In this document: piece by piece, positions 1-7,602 of the stretch
Position numbering within the stretch: position 1 is the stretch's first letter
Layout of the letters: each line of letters begins with the position of its first letter
Assembly: GCA_927798505.1 (NCBI GenBank)
Contig: CAKMNE010000054.1
Location: 1-8,818 of the forward strand
Source: an uncultured Bacteroidales bacterium
GTDB taxonomy: Bacteria; Bacteroidota; Bacteroidia; Bacteroidales; UBA932
Reading direction: 5' to 3'
DNA length: 8,818 nucleotides
Position numbers and translations under genes: made by a program
The notes under the pieces: generated by a model
Told to the model about the DNA's origin: nothing
Databases searched by the model: none
The model's input: only the letters and a program-made list of their open reading frames with translations

Positions 1-1392
1 AAGGGAGACCCTCATCCGGTATCCTACGGACTCAACACCAAGGTGGTGAAGAATGCCGAAGGCAAGGTGATTGAACTGCCCTGGAAACTCGGAGGCATCT
101 ATGATGCAGCCATTTCCCATATCATAGAGCATCTCGAAGCCGCAGCTGAGGTGGCTGAAAGCGAAAGCCAGAAGAAGGCTCTCGGCCTGCTGGTGGAATA
201 CTACAGGACCGGGGACCTGCGCAAATGGGATGAGTACAACATCGAATGGGTAAAGGATACCGAAGGCACCATAGACTATATCAACGGATTCATTGAGGAC
301 TACAACGATCCGCTCGGGCGCAAGGGCGCGTGGGAAGGTCACGTCAACATCAAGGATGTGGAGGCTTCAGAAAGGACTGTAGCCCTGTCTTCCAATGCCC
401 AGTGGTTCGAGGACCATTCTCCGGTTGACCCGCGTTTCCGCAAACCTGAGGTGAAGGGCGTATCAGCCAAGGTGATTGACGCTGTCTGCCTTATGGGAGA
501 TGCCTATCCTTCAACCCCTATCGGAATCAATCTCCCCAATGCGGACTGGATCCGCAAGGAGTACGGCAGCAAGAGCGTGACAATTTCCAATATCACCCAC
601 GCCTATACCTATGCTGCTCAGGAATCTCCGCGCAATCTGCTCGACGAGTTTGCATACTCCGAGGAGGAGAAGGAACTGGAGAAGAAGTACGGTGCATATT
701 CGAACGAAGTCCATACCGACCTGCACGAGTGCCTGGGCCACGGCTCCGGCCAGCTGCTTCCGGGTGTGAGCAGCACCGCTATGGGTGAGTATTCTTCTAC
801 TCTTGAGGAGGCCCGTGCAGACCTTTTCGGCCTGTATTACTGCGCAGACCCGAAGCTTGTCGAGCTCGGAATCATGCCTGACCTTGAGGCTTACAAGGCT
901 CAGTACAGTTCCTACATCCGCAACGGCATCTTCGTGCAGTTCAACCGCGTGGAGCTCGGCCGTCCTAATACCGAGGCCCATATGCAGAACCGCCAGCTGA
1001 TAGCCCAGTGGTGCTATGAGAAGGGTGCTGCCGACAATGTCATCGAGAAAAAGGTAAGGGACGGAAAGACCTATTTTGTAGTCAATGATTATGAGAAGCT
1101 CCGCGGCCTTTTCGGCGAACTGCTTGCCGAAATCCAGCGCATCAAGAGCGAAGGTGACTACGAGGCGGGCAAGGCTCTGGTGGAGACCTATGCGGTCAAT
1201 ATCGACCCTGTGCTCCACAAGGAAGTCCTGGAGCGCTACGCAGCCCTCGAACTGAAGCCTTACGGAGGTTTCATCAACCCGGAAATCGTTCCGGTAAAGC
1301 GCGGCGGCAAGGTTGTAGATTACAGAATAGAGTATTGCGACGACTTCCTCAAGCAGCAGCTTGACTACGGCAAGCGCTACCGCGCGCTATAG
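1..1392 (+). CDS. Dipeptidyl peptidase III (family M49 zinc peptidase), 5' end missing
   Basis: This is the C-terminal 463 residues of a metallopeptidase that releases dipeptides from the N-terminus of short peptides. The frame is open from base 1, so the true start lies upstream; a GTG at 43 is internal and not a credible start, because the preceding codons read PHPVSYGLNTK, a typical M49 stretch. The zinc site is complete. HECLGH is encoded at 724-741 (two His ligands and the catalytic Glu), and EEARAD at 805-822 supplies the third ligand. The 28-residue spacing between them, and the Cys inside the HEXXGH hexapeptide, match what I recall of Bacteroides thetaiotaomicron DPP III (about 675 residues). 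By that comparison roughly 200 N-terminal residues are missing. The stop is TAG at 1390-1392. The gene converges on the minus-strand purine operon and shares a terminator with it. The family assignment is firm; cellular location cannot be judged without the N-terminus. Confidence 0.93.
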   Translation, partial: KGDPHPVSYGLNTKVVKNAEGKVIELPWKLGGIYDAAISHIIEHLEAAAEVAESESQKKALGLLVEYYRTGDLRKWDEYNIEWVKDTEGTIDYINGFIEDYNDPLGRKGAWEGHVNIKDVEASERTVALSSNAQWFEDHSPVDPRFRKPEVKGVSAKVIDAVCLMGDAYPSTPIGINLPNADWIRKEYGSKSVTISNITHAYTYAAQESPRNLLDEFAYSEEEKELEKKYGAYSNEVHTDLHECLGHGSGQLLPGVSSTAMGEYSSTLEEARADLFGLYYCADPKLVELGIMPDLEAYKAQYSSYIRNGIFVQFNRVELGRPNTEAHMQNRQLIAQWCYEKGAADNVIEKKVRDGKTYFVVNDYEKLRGLFGELLAEIQRIKSEGDYEAGKALVETYAVNIDPVLHKEVLERYAALELKPYGGFINPEIVPVKRGGKVVDYRIEYCDDFLKQQLDYGKRYRAL

Positions 1393-1402
1393 TACACATA
1401 GT

Positions 1403-1448
1403 CTCAATCAAAAGAGGGTGACCGTTCAGGCCACCCTCTTTGTTTGAG
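1403..1448. terminator. Probable bidirectional terminator between convergent genes
   Basis: AAAGAGGGTG at 1411-1420 is perfectly complementary to CACCCTCTTT at 1432-1441, giving a 10-bp stem. A further CC/GG pair (1422-1423 with 1429-1430) can shorten the loop. An outer CTCAA/TTGAG pair (1403-1407 with 1444-1448) extends it across a small bulge. The arm sequence places T-rich runs after the stem on both strands, so it could terminate the peptidase gene (stop at 1392) and the purine operon (stop at 1460). The U-tracts are short, so efficiency is uncertain. Confidence 0.8.
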
Positions 1449-1459
1449 CTTAATGCTGA

Positions 1460-2782
1460 CTAGATGAAGATATACTTCAGGATGAAGAGTACGGCGAGAA
1501 CCCACATTGCCGGGGAAATCTTCTTGAACTTGCCTGAGCAGGCGTTGACCAGCACATAGGCAATCACACCGAGCAGGATGCCGTCGGAGATGGAGTAGGC
1601 AACCGGCATCATAAGCATAGTGATGAATGCCGGGATGCTTTCTGTGAAGTCGGTCCAATCGAGATTCTTCACCGGGGCCATCATCATCACACCCACCAGA
1701 ATCAGAGCCGGAGCGGTAGCTGCACTCGGAATCGCAAGGAAAAGAGGTGAGAAGAACAGTGCCAAAACAAAGCATATTGCCACAGTGAAAGCAGTCAGAC
1801 CTGTCCTTCCACCTGCTGCCACACCTGAGGAACTCTCGACATAGGTAGTCGTGGTGGAGGTGCCGAAGCAGGCACCGGCAACGGTTCCGATAGCATCGGC
1901 GAGGAACACCTTCTCCACATTAGGGATATTGCCATTCTCGTCCACGTCCCCGGTCTTGTGGGATACTCCGATTACAGTTCCCATAGTATCGAACATATCG
2001 ATGAACAGGAAGGTGAACACCACTGCGAGCATGTCAAGAGAGAAGACCTGGCTAAAGTCGAACTGGCAGAAGATAGGCTTGATGCTCGGAGGGGTAGAAA
2101 GCACTCCGTTGAAATGGGTAATGGCAACTCCCGTTGCAGGATCCTTGACAAACAGACCGATTACAGTGGTGGCGAGAATGCCGATGAGTATTCCTCCCTT
2201 CACCTTCAGCACGAGAAGTGCGCTGGTAATCACCAATCCTATCACAGCAAGCAGGGCTGTTCCCTCGGTAATCTTTCCGAGAGAAACGAGGGTGGCTCCG
2301 TTGTCCACGATGATTCCCGCATTCTGCAGACCGATGAAGGCAATAAAGAGGCCTATACCGGCGCCTATTGCCTGCTTGATGCTGTACGGGATGGCATTGA
2401 TAAGCCAGGTGCGCACCTTGGTCACGGTCAGGATAATAAATATGATACCCTCAAGCAGCACAGCTGTGAGTGCGAACTGCCAGCTGTAGCCCATAGTCAG
2501 ACATACGGTAAACACGAAGAAGGCGTTCAGACCCATGCCCGGAGCAAGGGCAAAAGGCTTTTTGGCATAGAATGCCATCACAAGAGTAGCGACCAGGGAA
2601 GCAAGTGCGGTGGCTGTAAAGACAGCTCCGTTGGGCATTCCCGGAAGGGCTGCGAAAATGGAAGGGTTGACGGCAAGGATATATGCCATCGTCAGGAAAG
2701 TGGTGATGCCTGCTACTATTTCAGTACGCAGCTTGTGAACCTCCGGATTGAATCCGAAGGCCTTGGAAAGGAACTTGTTCAT
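1460..2782 (-). CDS. NCS2 family purine permease, AzgA/PbuG/GhxP type
   Basis: This 440-residue integral membrane protein belongs to the nucleobase-cation symporter 2 superfamily, AzgA-like branch, whose characterised members take up hypoxanthine, guanine or adenine with protons. It is full length for the family. The family hallmarks are all visible: an N-terminus resembling FLSKAFGF followed by EIVAGITTFLTMAYI (about residues 21-35), PGMGLNAFF (81-89), FIDMFDTMGT (260-269), and the substrate-site segment TTTTYVES then GVAAGGRTG (310-328, with Glu316). Hydrophobic segments continue to the C-terminus. The start is ATG at 2780-2782, 13 bp after the stop of the outer-membrane protein gene, so it is almost certainly co-transcribed as the last gene of the operon. 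No Shine-Dalgarno is evident, as is normal in Bacteroidota. Linkage to guaB and guaA favours a hypoxanthine/guanine substrate over adenine, but that is an inference from context. Confidence 0.92.
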   Translation of the reverse strand: MNKFLSKAFGFNPEVHKLRTEIVAGITTFLTMAYILAVNPSIFAALPGMPNGAVFTATALASLVATLVMAFYAKKPFALAPGMGLNAFFVFTVCLTMGYSWQFALTAVLLEGIIFIILTVTKVRTWLINAIPYSIKQAIGAGIGLFIAFIGLQNAGIIVDNGATLVSLGKITEGTALLAVIGLVITSALLVLKVKGGILIGILATTVIGLFVKDPATGVAITHFNGVLSTPPSIKPIFCQFDFSQVFSLDMLAVVFTFLFIDMFDTMGTVIGVSHKTGDVDENGNIPNVEKVFLADAIGTVAGACFGTSTTTTYVESSSGVAAGGRTGLTAFTVAICFVLALFFSPLFLAIPSAATAPALILVGVMMMAPVKNLDWTDFTESIPAFITMLMMPVAYSISDGILLGVIAYVLVNACSGKFKKISPAMWVLAVLFILKYIFI

Positions 2783-2795
2783 TGCGGATCAGCTT

Positions 2796-3542
2796 TTAGA
2801 AAATCCACTTTGCACCCAGGCAAGGGTTGCACATAAATCCGTAATGTCCGGCAAAGTTGAATGAAAGCTCGACCTCGCCGCCGATGTGCAGGTTCTCGCA
2901 GCCGAAGTGCTGTCCGACATTGTACCAGAGCTGTGGCTCGGTAAGGATGGAGAACTTGGTGTCGTGAGCTTCGTAGTTGAGAGGATCAGGGTTTACAACA
3001 CAAGTCTGGTTGTTGCCCCAGATATCGATGAACCCGTTGAAGCGAAGACCTTTCACTCCCAGCAGGTCCTGCATTCCCCACACACCGGAGAACTTGACAG
3101 GGACATTTGCGCTGCCGTAGCCGATATGCTGGTCGTAGAGAAGGGCGAGAGTATAGGTATTCTTGAAATCGTCAGAATGGAGGAAATAGCTTGCACCCAC
3201 GCAGAAAATGCCTGCACCCCAGGTGGAACCATCGTACTCGACCATTGCGCTCAGAGCTCCCAGAGCACTGTCCTGCCAGAAATTGATGTTGCGCTCAATC
3301 TCGAAGTAGCTTCCGTTGATTGCACTTGCGCAGCCCTGGTCAGCACGCTGGTCTGCGGTTGCGTAGTAGTGGTCAACGAAGAAGAAAGTGTTGCCCCAGC
3401 TGTCTCCTTTGAACATTTCGAGCGTGGTTGTAGCGTAACCGCGTCCGAAGTCGTAGAAGGTCTGGATGTTGGTCTGGGCACCGGCCGTCTGGCTCAGCGC
3501 GAGAGCTGCCGCAGCAGCCGCGAAAAAGAATGACTTTTTCAT
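2796..3542 (-). CDS. Tsx-like outer-membrane channel protein (DUF5020-like)
   Basis: A 248-residue secreted protein. It starts MKKSFFF, followed by an Ala-rich hydrophobic stretch and a likely signal peptidase I site after A20-G21-A22. I chose the ATG at 3540-3542, because the upstream Met at 3573-3575 would put a dozen polar residues before the signal peptide and lies inside a hairpin. The mature part is rich in alternating aromatic and polar residues (YDFGRGY, NTFFFVDHYY, GSYFEIERNINFW) and ends in Phe (AKWIF). Both traits fit a small outer-membrane beta-barrel. Overall it resembles the Bacteroidota DUF5020 proteins, which are distantly related to the nucleoside channel Tsx. Its place between two nucleobase permeases supports a role in moving nucleosides or bases across the outer membrane; transport itself is not shown by sequence. 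It has six cysteines (71, 114, 181, 215, 238, 241), which is many for such a barrel. Confidence 0.8.
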   Translation of the reverse strand: MKKSFFFAAAAAALALSQTAGAQTNIQTFYDFGRGYATTTLEMFKGDSWGNTFFFVDHYYATADQRADQGCASAINGSYFEIERNINFWQDSALGALSAMVEYDGSTWGAGIFCVGASYFLHSDDFKNTYTLALLYDQHIGYGSANVPVKFSGVWGMQDLLGVKGLRFNGFIDIWGNNQTCVVNPDPLNYEAHDTKFSILTEPQLWYNVGQHFGCENLHIGGEVELSFNFAGHYGFMCNPCLGAKWIF

Positions 3543-3564
3543 AAAATTAGGAAATGATTTTGAT

Positions 3565-3588
3565 GCCCGAAGCACGTAGGCTTCGGGC
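3565..3588 (-). promoter_or_regulatory. Intercistronic 9-bp perfect stem-loop ahead of the Tsx-like gene
   Basis: GCCCGAAGC (3565-3573) is perfectly complementary to GCTTCGGGC (3580-3588), with a six-base loop. It lies in the 66-bp gap between the uracil/xanthine permease (stop at 3609) and the Tsx-like gene, ending 22 bases before the chosen start codon. On the minus strand it is followed by ATCAAAATCATTTCC rather than a clean T-run, so it is a weak terminator at best. It could be a partial terminator or a barrier to RNA decay that sets different expression for upstream and downstream genes. No TAnnTTTG element follows it, so I see no separate promoter for the last two genes. Confidence 0.6.
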
Positions 3589-3608
3589 TGGTTATAAATA
3601 AGGGATTG

Positions 3609-4913
3609 CTATTTTTTACCGAATTCGTAATCCTTGCCGGGGAGCACGGCATTCATTATTACTCCCACAAGGGCTGCCACTGCAAGGCCGCTGAGGCTGG
3701 TGAACCCGATGTTGATGGCATCGCCCGCACCGTACTTGATGCCGATTGCGAGCACCAGAATGAGGGCTGCCACTATAAGGTTGCGGGACTTGGTGAAATC
3801 CACCTGATTCTCAACTATGTTGCGTACGCCAACAGCCGAAATCATACCGTAGAGGATAAGGCTCACACCTCCTATGGTGGAAGCCGGCATAGCTCCGATG
3901 ATGGCGGAGAACTTCGGGCAGAATGAAAGCACTATTGCAAATACGGCTGCAATACGGATAACCTTAGGGTCATAGACCTTGGTAATGTTGAGCACTCCGG
4001 TGTTCTCTCCGTATGTAGTGTTGGCAGGAGCTCCGAAAAGGGAAGCGAGGGAGGTTGCGAGACCGTCTCCGAGCAGGGTGCGGTGCAGCCCCGGATCCTC
4101 AAGGTAGTTGATGCCTGTGGTTGAGCTGATTGCGCACATATCTCCTATATGCTCCATCATAGTTGCGAGGGAAATAGGAAGAATAGCGATGATAGCGGCA
4201 ACGACAAGTCCCCAGTCAGGGTTCTTGAACACAGAAAAAGCGGTGTCCTCCATACGGAATGGAAGTCCGACCCAGGCTGCATCCCCAACAGAAGTCCAGT
4301 CCACCAGGCCGAAGCAGGCCGCTGCGATGTAGGAGCCGAGCACTCCCAGCAGGATAGGCACAATCTTGACCATTCCCTTGCCCCAGATATTGCATACCAC
4401 GATAATCAGTATGGCAACCAGAGCAATCCACCAGTTGCTGCTGCAGTTCTGGATGGCGCTTCCTGAAAGGCAGAGTCCGATTGCGATGATAATCGGGCCT
4501 GTCACTACCGGCGGGAAGAACTTCATCACGCGGGCAGGACCGAAAATCTTGAAGAGCGCTGCCACGACAAAGTACATCAGACCAGCAAAGAACACACCTA
4601 TGCAGGCATAAGGCAGGGCCTGCGTGAGTGTCATACCATTTGCCATACCCATCTGGGTAACGGTGGCATAACCGCCGAGGAAGGCGAAGGAACTACCGAG
4701 GAAGGCCGGAACCTTCATCTTTGTGCAAAGATGGAAGATAAGGGTACCAAGCCCGGCGAAAAGCAGGGTGGCTGACACTGACAGACCTGTGATGACTGGC
4801 ACAAGGACTGTCGCTCCGAACATCGCAAACAGGTGCTGGACTCCCAGAAGGGTCATCTTGCCTGCACCGAGAGTGCGCGCGTCATAGACTGGCTGGTTCT
4901 GAAGGTTTGACAT
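3609..4913 (-). CDS. NCS2/NAT family uracil-xanthine permease (UraA/PyrP-like)
   Basis: A 434-residue inner-membrane nucleobase:proton symporter of the nucleobase-ascorbate transporter branch, full length for the family. QHLFAMFGATVLVP at residues 26-39 is the classic UraA-type first-helix motif. The NAT signature [QEP]-N-x-G-x4-T-[RKG] is met by ENTGVLNITK (303-312). The TM8 motif reads MMEHIGD, giving Glu254 and Asp258, and Asp283 lies 20 residues before the signature. E. coli UraA has Glu at the first signature position, as here, whereas xanthine transporters such as XanQ have Gln. Asp258, however, corresponds to the XanQ Asp rather than the UraA His. Uracil is the best guess from the signature, while the operon context with guaB/guaA argues for xanthine, so the substrate is left open. 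The start is ATG at 4911-4913, 24 bp after the guaA stop. Confidence 0.92.
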   Translation of the reverse strand: MSNLQNQPVYDARTLGAGKMTLLGVQHLFAMFGATVLVPVITGLSVSATLLFAGLGTLIFHLCTKMKVPAFLGSSFAFLGGYATVTQMGMANGMTLTQALPYACIGVFFAGLMYFVVAALFKIFGPARVMKFFPPVVTGPIIIAIGLCLSGSAIQNCSSNWWIALVAILIIVVCNIWGKGMVKIVPILLGVLGSYIAAACFGLVDWTSVGDAAWVGLPFRMEDTAFSVFKNPDWGLVVAAIIAILPISLATMMEHIGDMCAISSTTGINYLEDPGLHRTLLGDGLATSLASLFGAPANTTYGENTGVLNITKVYDPKVIRIAAVFAIVLSFCPKFSAIIGAMPASTIGGVSLILYGMISAVGVRNIVENQVDFTKSRNLIVAALILVLAIGIKYGAGDAINIGFTSLSGLAVAALVGVIMNAVLPGKDYEFGKK

Positions 4914-4937
4914 ACTAACTTGTTTATTGAAAATGAG

Positions 4938-6464
4938 TTATTCCCACTCGATAGTTGCAGGTGGTTTGGAACAGATGTCATAGACAACCCTGTTGATTCC
5001 TTTGACCTTGCGTATGATTTCGTTGGATACTTCGGCAAGGAAATCATAAGGAAGACGGGCCCAGTCCGCTGTCATTCCGTCCACTGATGTCACGGCTCTC
5101 AGAGCTGCCGTGCGCTCGTAGGTGCGTTCATCACCCATCACTCCCACGCTTTGCACGGGAAGCAGGATGGTGCCCGCCTGCCATATCTTGTCATACAGGC
5201 CCCATTCGCGGAGCTTGCCTATGAAAATCGCATCCGCCTCCTGGGCTATAGCTACCTTTTCCGGTGTCACCTCACCGAGCACGCGTATGCTCAGCCCCGG
5301 TCCCGGGAAAGGATGGCGCCCGAGAATTTTCGGATCCAGCCCGAGTGCCGCGCCGACCTTTCGGACCTCGTCCTTGAAGAGCAGCCGGAGAGGCTCCACC
5401 ACCTTCAGGTTCATCTCCTTGGGCAGGCCTCCCACGTTGTGGTGGCTCTTGATGGTGGCCGATGGCCCTCCTACGCAGGAGGATTCTATTACATCGGGAT
5501 ATATGGTTCCCTGTGCAAGCCAGCGCACATCGCTGAGCTTTCGCGCCTCGCTGTCGAATACGTCCACGAAGGCCTTGCCCACCCTTTTGCGCTTGCTCTC
5601 AGGATCGGTCACGCCCGCCAGGTCTGCAAAGAAACGCTCGTGAGCATCCACCGCAATGACATTCAGCCCCATACCCTCGTAAGAAGAGAGCACCTCGCCG
5701 TATTCGCCCTTGCGAAGCAGGCCGCTGTCCACGAAGATGCAGTGCAGGCGGCTGCCTATGGCCCTGTGCAGCAGCAGGGCAGCCACGCTGGAATCCACGC
5801 CGCCGGAAAGGCCGAGTATGACTTTGTCGTCCCCGAGCCGGGAGCGAAGCTGAGCGACTGTAGATTCGACGAAACTCTCTGCAGTCCAGTCGCCCCTGCA
5901 GCCGCAGATGCCGAGCACGAAGTTGCGCAGAAGCGCGGTTCCGCATTCGCTGTGATGCACTTCCGGGTGGAACTGTATGGCCCAGGTAGGCTCATCCACG
6001 AAGCGGTAAGCCGCATTATGAACCGAATCCGTGGAGCCTATAACCCTTGCGCCCGCAGGAAGGCGGGTAATGGTATCTCCGTGGCTCATCCAGACTACGG
6101 ACTGCTCCGGGAGTCCGCAGGTCAGCGGATCATCTTCCCTTACGGAAAATATTGCTCTGCCGTATTCGCGGGTATCCGACTTCTCCACGCTGCCGCCTCC
6201 GCTTTGCGCAAGCCACTGCGCTCCGTAGCATATCCCGAGAATAGGAAGTTTGCCGCGTATTGCGCCGAGCTCGGGCTGGGGGGCGTCGGCATCCCTTACG
6301 GAAGCGGGACTGCCGGAAAGGATGACTCCGCGCACGGACTCATCGGGGGCAGGTATTCTGTTGAAAGGATGAATCTCGCTGTAAACACCTATTTCGCGCA
6401 CTCGCCGTGCAATCAGCTGGGTGTATTGGGATCCGAAATCCAGTATCAGAATCTTCTCTGTCAT
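4938..6464 (-). CDS. guaA: GMP synthase, glutamine-hydrolysing
   Basis: GuaA makes GMP from XMP, ATP and glutamine in the cytoplasm, the last step of guanylate synthesis. The 508-residue length is normal for the two-domain bacterial enzyme. The N-terminal class I amidotransferase domain has the nucleophile Cys79 in GICYGAQ and the His166/Glu168 pair in QFHPEV. The ATP-pyrophosphatase domain opens with the P-loop SGGVDSS (220-226). The C-terminal dimerisation/XMP-binding part includes [10 protein letters not shown] (about 382-391) and ends PPATIEWE, the expected terminus. All catalytic residues are present, so it should be active. The start ATG (6462-6464) overlaps the TGA of the IMP dehydrogenase gene as ATGA, suggesting translational coupling of two consecutive pathway steps. 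Confidence 0.98.
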   Translation of the reverse strand: MTEKILILDFGSQYTQLIARRVREIGVYSEIHPFNRIPAPDESVRGVILSGSPASVRDADAPQPELGAIRGKLPILGICYGAQWLAQSGGGSVEKSDTREYGRAIFSVREDDPLTCGLPEQSVVWMSHGDTITRLPAGARVIGSTDSVHNAAYRFVDEPTWAIQFHPEVHHSECGTALLRNFVLGICGCRGDWTAESFVESTVAQLRSRLGDDKVILGLSGGVDSSVAALLLHRAIGSRLHCIFVDSGLLRKGEYGEVLSSYEGMGLNVIAVDAHERFFADLAGVTDPESKRKRVGKAFVDVFDSEARKLSDVRWLAQGTIYPDVIESSCVGGPSATIKSHHNVGGLPKEMNLKVVEPLRLLFKDEVRKVGAALGLDPKILGRHPFPGPGLSIRVLGEVTPEKVAIAQEADAIFIGKLREWGLYDKIWQAGTILLPVQSVGVMGDERTYERTAALRAVTSVDGMTADWARLPYDFLAEVSNEIIRKVKGINRVVYDICSKPPATIEWE

Positions 6465-7549
6465 CTGTAGTTTGGTGCTTCTTTCGTTATAGTGATGTCG
6501 TGAGGGTGGCTCTCCGCCATTCCGGAGGCCGTGATGCGCACGAAGCGCGCCTGCTTGAGAGAGCTTATGTCGCGGGCACCGCAGTAACCCATTCCCGAAC
6601 GCAGGCCGCCCAGCATCTGATAGACTATTGCTCCCACAGGTCCCTTGTAGGCCACGCGGCCCACGATTCCCTCGGGAACGAGTTTCTTTTCGTCCTTAAC
6701 CTCGCCCTGGAAATATCTGTCGGAAGATCCGGCAAACATTGCATCTATGGAGCCCATTCCGCGGTAAGCCTTGTATTTCTTGCCGCCGGCGCTGATGCAC
6801 ACTCCGGGAGCCTCGTCCGTGCCGGCAAACATTGAGCCGCACATCACGCAATCAGCGCCGGCGGCAAGGGCCTTGACCACATCTCCGGAGTACCTGAGCC
6901 CTCCGTCGCCTATCACCGGCACACCGGCTTCGGCCGCAACCCGCGAGCACTCATAGATTGCCGTAAGCTGGGGCACTCCCACTCCGGCAACAATTCTGGT
7001 GGTGCATATTGAACCCGGGCCTATCCCCACCTTGACGGCATCGGCTCCGCCTTCGATCAGGTAGCGCGCCGCATCGGCGGTAGCTATGTTGCCAACCACC
7101 ACATCCAAGTCCTTCCAGGCATCCTTTACCTTGCGCAGCAGGGTGCCCACATTGAGGGAGTGCCCGTGCGCACAGTCCAGAACCACGGCATCCACACCAG
7201 CCGCCACCAGGGCCTCGACCCTTTCGAGAGCATTGGAGGTGATGCCTATTCCGGCAGCCACCTTCAGGCCTTCGGCCTTGACCTCGGCCACCTGAGAGGC
7301 CTGGGCTTCAATGGACATATTCTTATGAATAACGCCGATACCTCCTTCTCTTGCGAGAGCTTTGGCCATCGGCGCTTCAGTTACCGTATCCATTGCGGCG
7401 GACACCAGCGGTATGTCGAGAGTTATATTGCGGGAAAATTTGGTTTTCAGGTCCACTTCCTTCGGAAGAACCTCCGAAAACGCCGGGACCAGAAGGACAT
7501 CATCGAAGGTCAAGCCTTCCTGAATGATTTTTTCTTCGGCAAACGACAT
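6461..7549 (-). CDS. guaB: IMP dehydrogenase, short form lacking the CBS (Bateman) domains
   Basis: Catalyses NAD-dependent oxidation of IMP to XMP, the committed step to guanine nucleotides. The protein is 362 residues, against about 490 for most bacterial IMPDHs. The barrel starts normally ([19 protein letters not shown]), reaches [15 protein letters not shown] (69-83), then passes through [17 protein letters not shown] (87-103) straight into the second half of the barrel, so the CBS pair usually inserted there is absent. The catalytic loop GPGSICTT has Cys182, and the mobile flap SSDRYFQ carries the Arg278-Tyr279 dyad. The flap, with [13 protein letters not shown], makes this an IMPDH and not the similarly sized GMP reductase. 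The start is ATG at 7547-7549 (MSFAEEKI). The frame stays open upstream to 7762, but that part lies beyond the promoter and overlaps the opposing gene. First gene of the operon; its stop overlaps guaA by 4 bp. Confidence 0.95.
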   Translation of the reverse strand: MSFAEEKIIQEGLTFDDVLLVPAFSEVLPKEVDLKTKFSRNITLDIPLVSAAMDTVTEAPMAKALAREGGIGVIHKNMSIEAQASQVAEVKAEGLKVAAGIGITSNALERVEALVAAGVDAVVLDCAHGHSLNVGTLLRKVKDAWKDLDVVVGNIATADAARYLIEGGADAVKVGIGPGSICTTRIVAGVGVPQLTAIYECSRVAAEAGVPVIGDGGLRYSGDVVKALAAGADCVMCGSMFAGTDEAPGVCISAGGKKYKAYRGMGSIDAMFAGSSDRYFQGEVKDEKKLVPEGIVGRVAYKGPVGAIVYQMLGGLRSGMGYCGARDISSLKQARFVRITASGMAESHPHDITITKEAPNYR

Positions 7550-7568
7550 GCTTTGAATTTTTGCAACG

Positions 7569-7576
7569 CAAAGGTA
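7569..7576 (-). promoter_or_regulatory. Probable -7 promoter element for the guaB operon (TACCTTTG)
   Basis: Read on the minus strand, this octamer is TACCTTTG and fits the Bacteroidota primary sigma consensus TAnnTTTG exactly. It would start transcription around 7563-7565, leaving a leader of only about 15 bases before the guaB ATG at 7549. That leaves no room for a purine riboswitch or attenuator ahead of guaB. No convincing -33 TTG element is seen at the usual spacing; the region there is AT-rich. Inferred from sequence only. Confidence 0.65.
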
Positions 7577-7602
7577 CAACTTTTTTTCAAAATTAAAATT
7601 GT

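Noticed and set aside
43..45. GTG as the real start of the M49 peptidase
   Set aside because: The frame is open to base 1, and the codons before it encode conserved M49 sequence. The catalytic motif would also sit about 220 residues too early for the family.
1958..2836. A 292-codon open frame on the plus strand opposite the AzgA-like permease
   Set aside because: The translated product is rich in His, Cys and charged residues with no domain. It mirrors the codons of the convincing permease and runs into the next gene.
3543..3608. A second promoter before the Tsx-like gene
   Set aside because: No TAnnTTTG element is present on the minus strand in this gap. The nearest, TAATTTTA, mismatches the last base and overlaps the start codon.
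5151..6470. A 439-codon open frame on the plus strand opposite guaA
   Set aside because: It is fully antisense to a complete GMP synthase with all motifs intact. It has no recognisable domain and is explained by the codon bias of the real gene.
6461..7549. GMP reductase (GuaC) as an alternative for the short IMPDH-like protein
   Set aside because: The length fits GuaC, but the SSDRYFQ flap with the Arg-Tyr dyad and the [13 protein letters not shown] segment are IMPDH features absent from GMP reductase, and guaA follows directly.
7550..7568. Purine or guanine riboswitch in the guaB leader
   Set aside because: The leader after the predicted transcription start is only about 15 bases, too short for any known purine-sensing aptamer. 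The 24-bp and 13-bp gaps ahead of the permeases are also too short.
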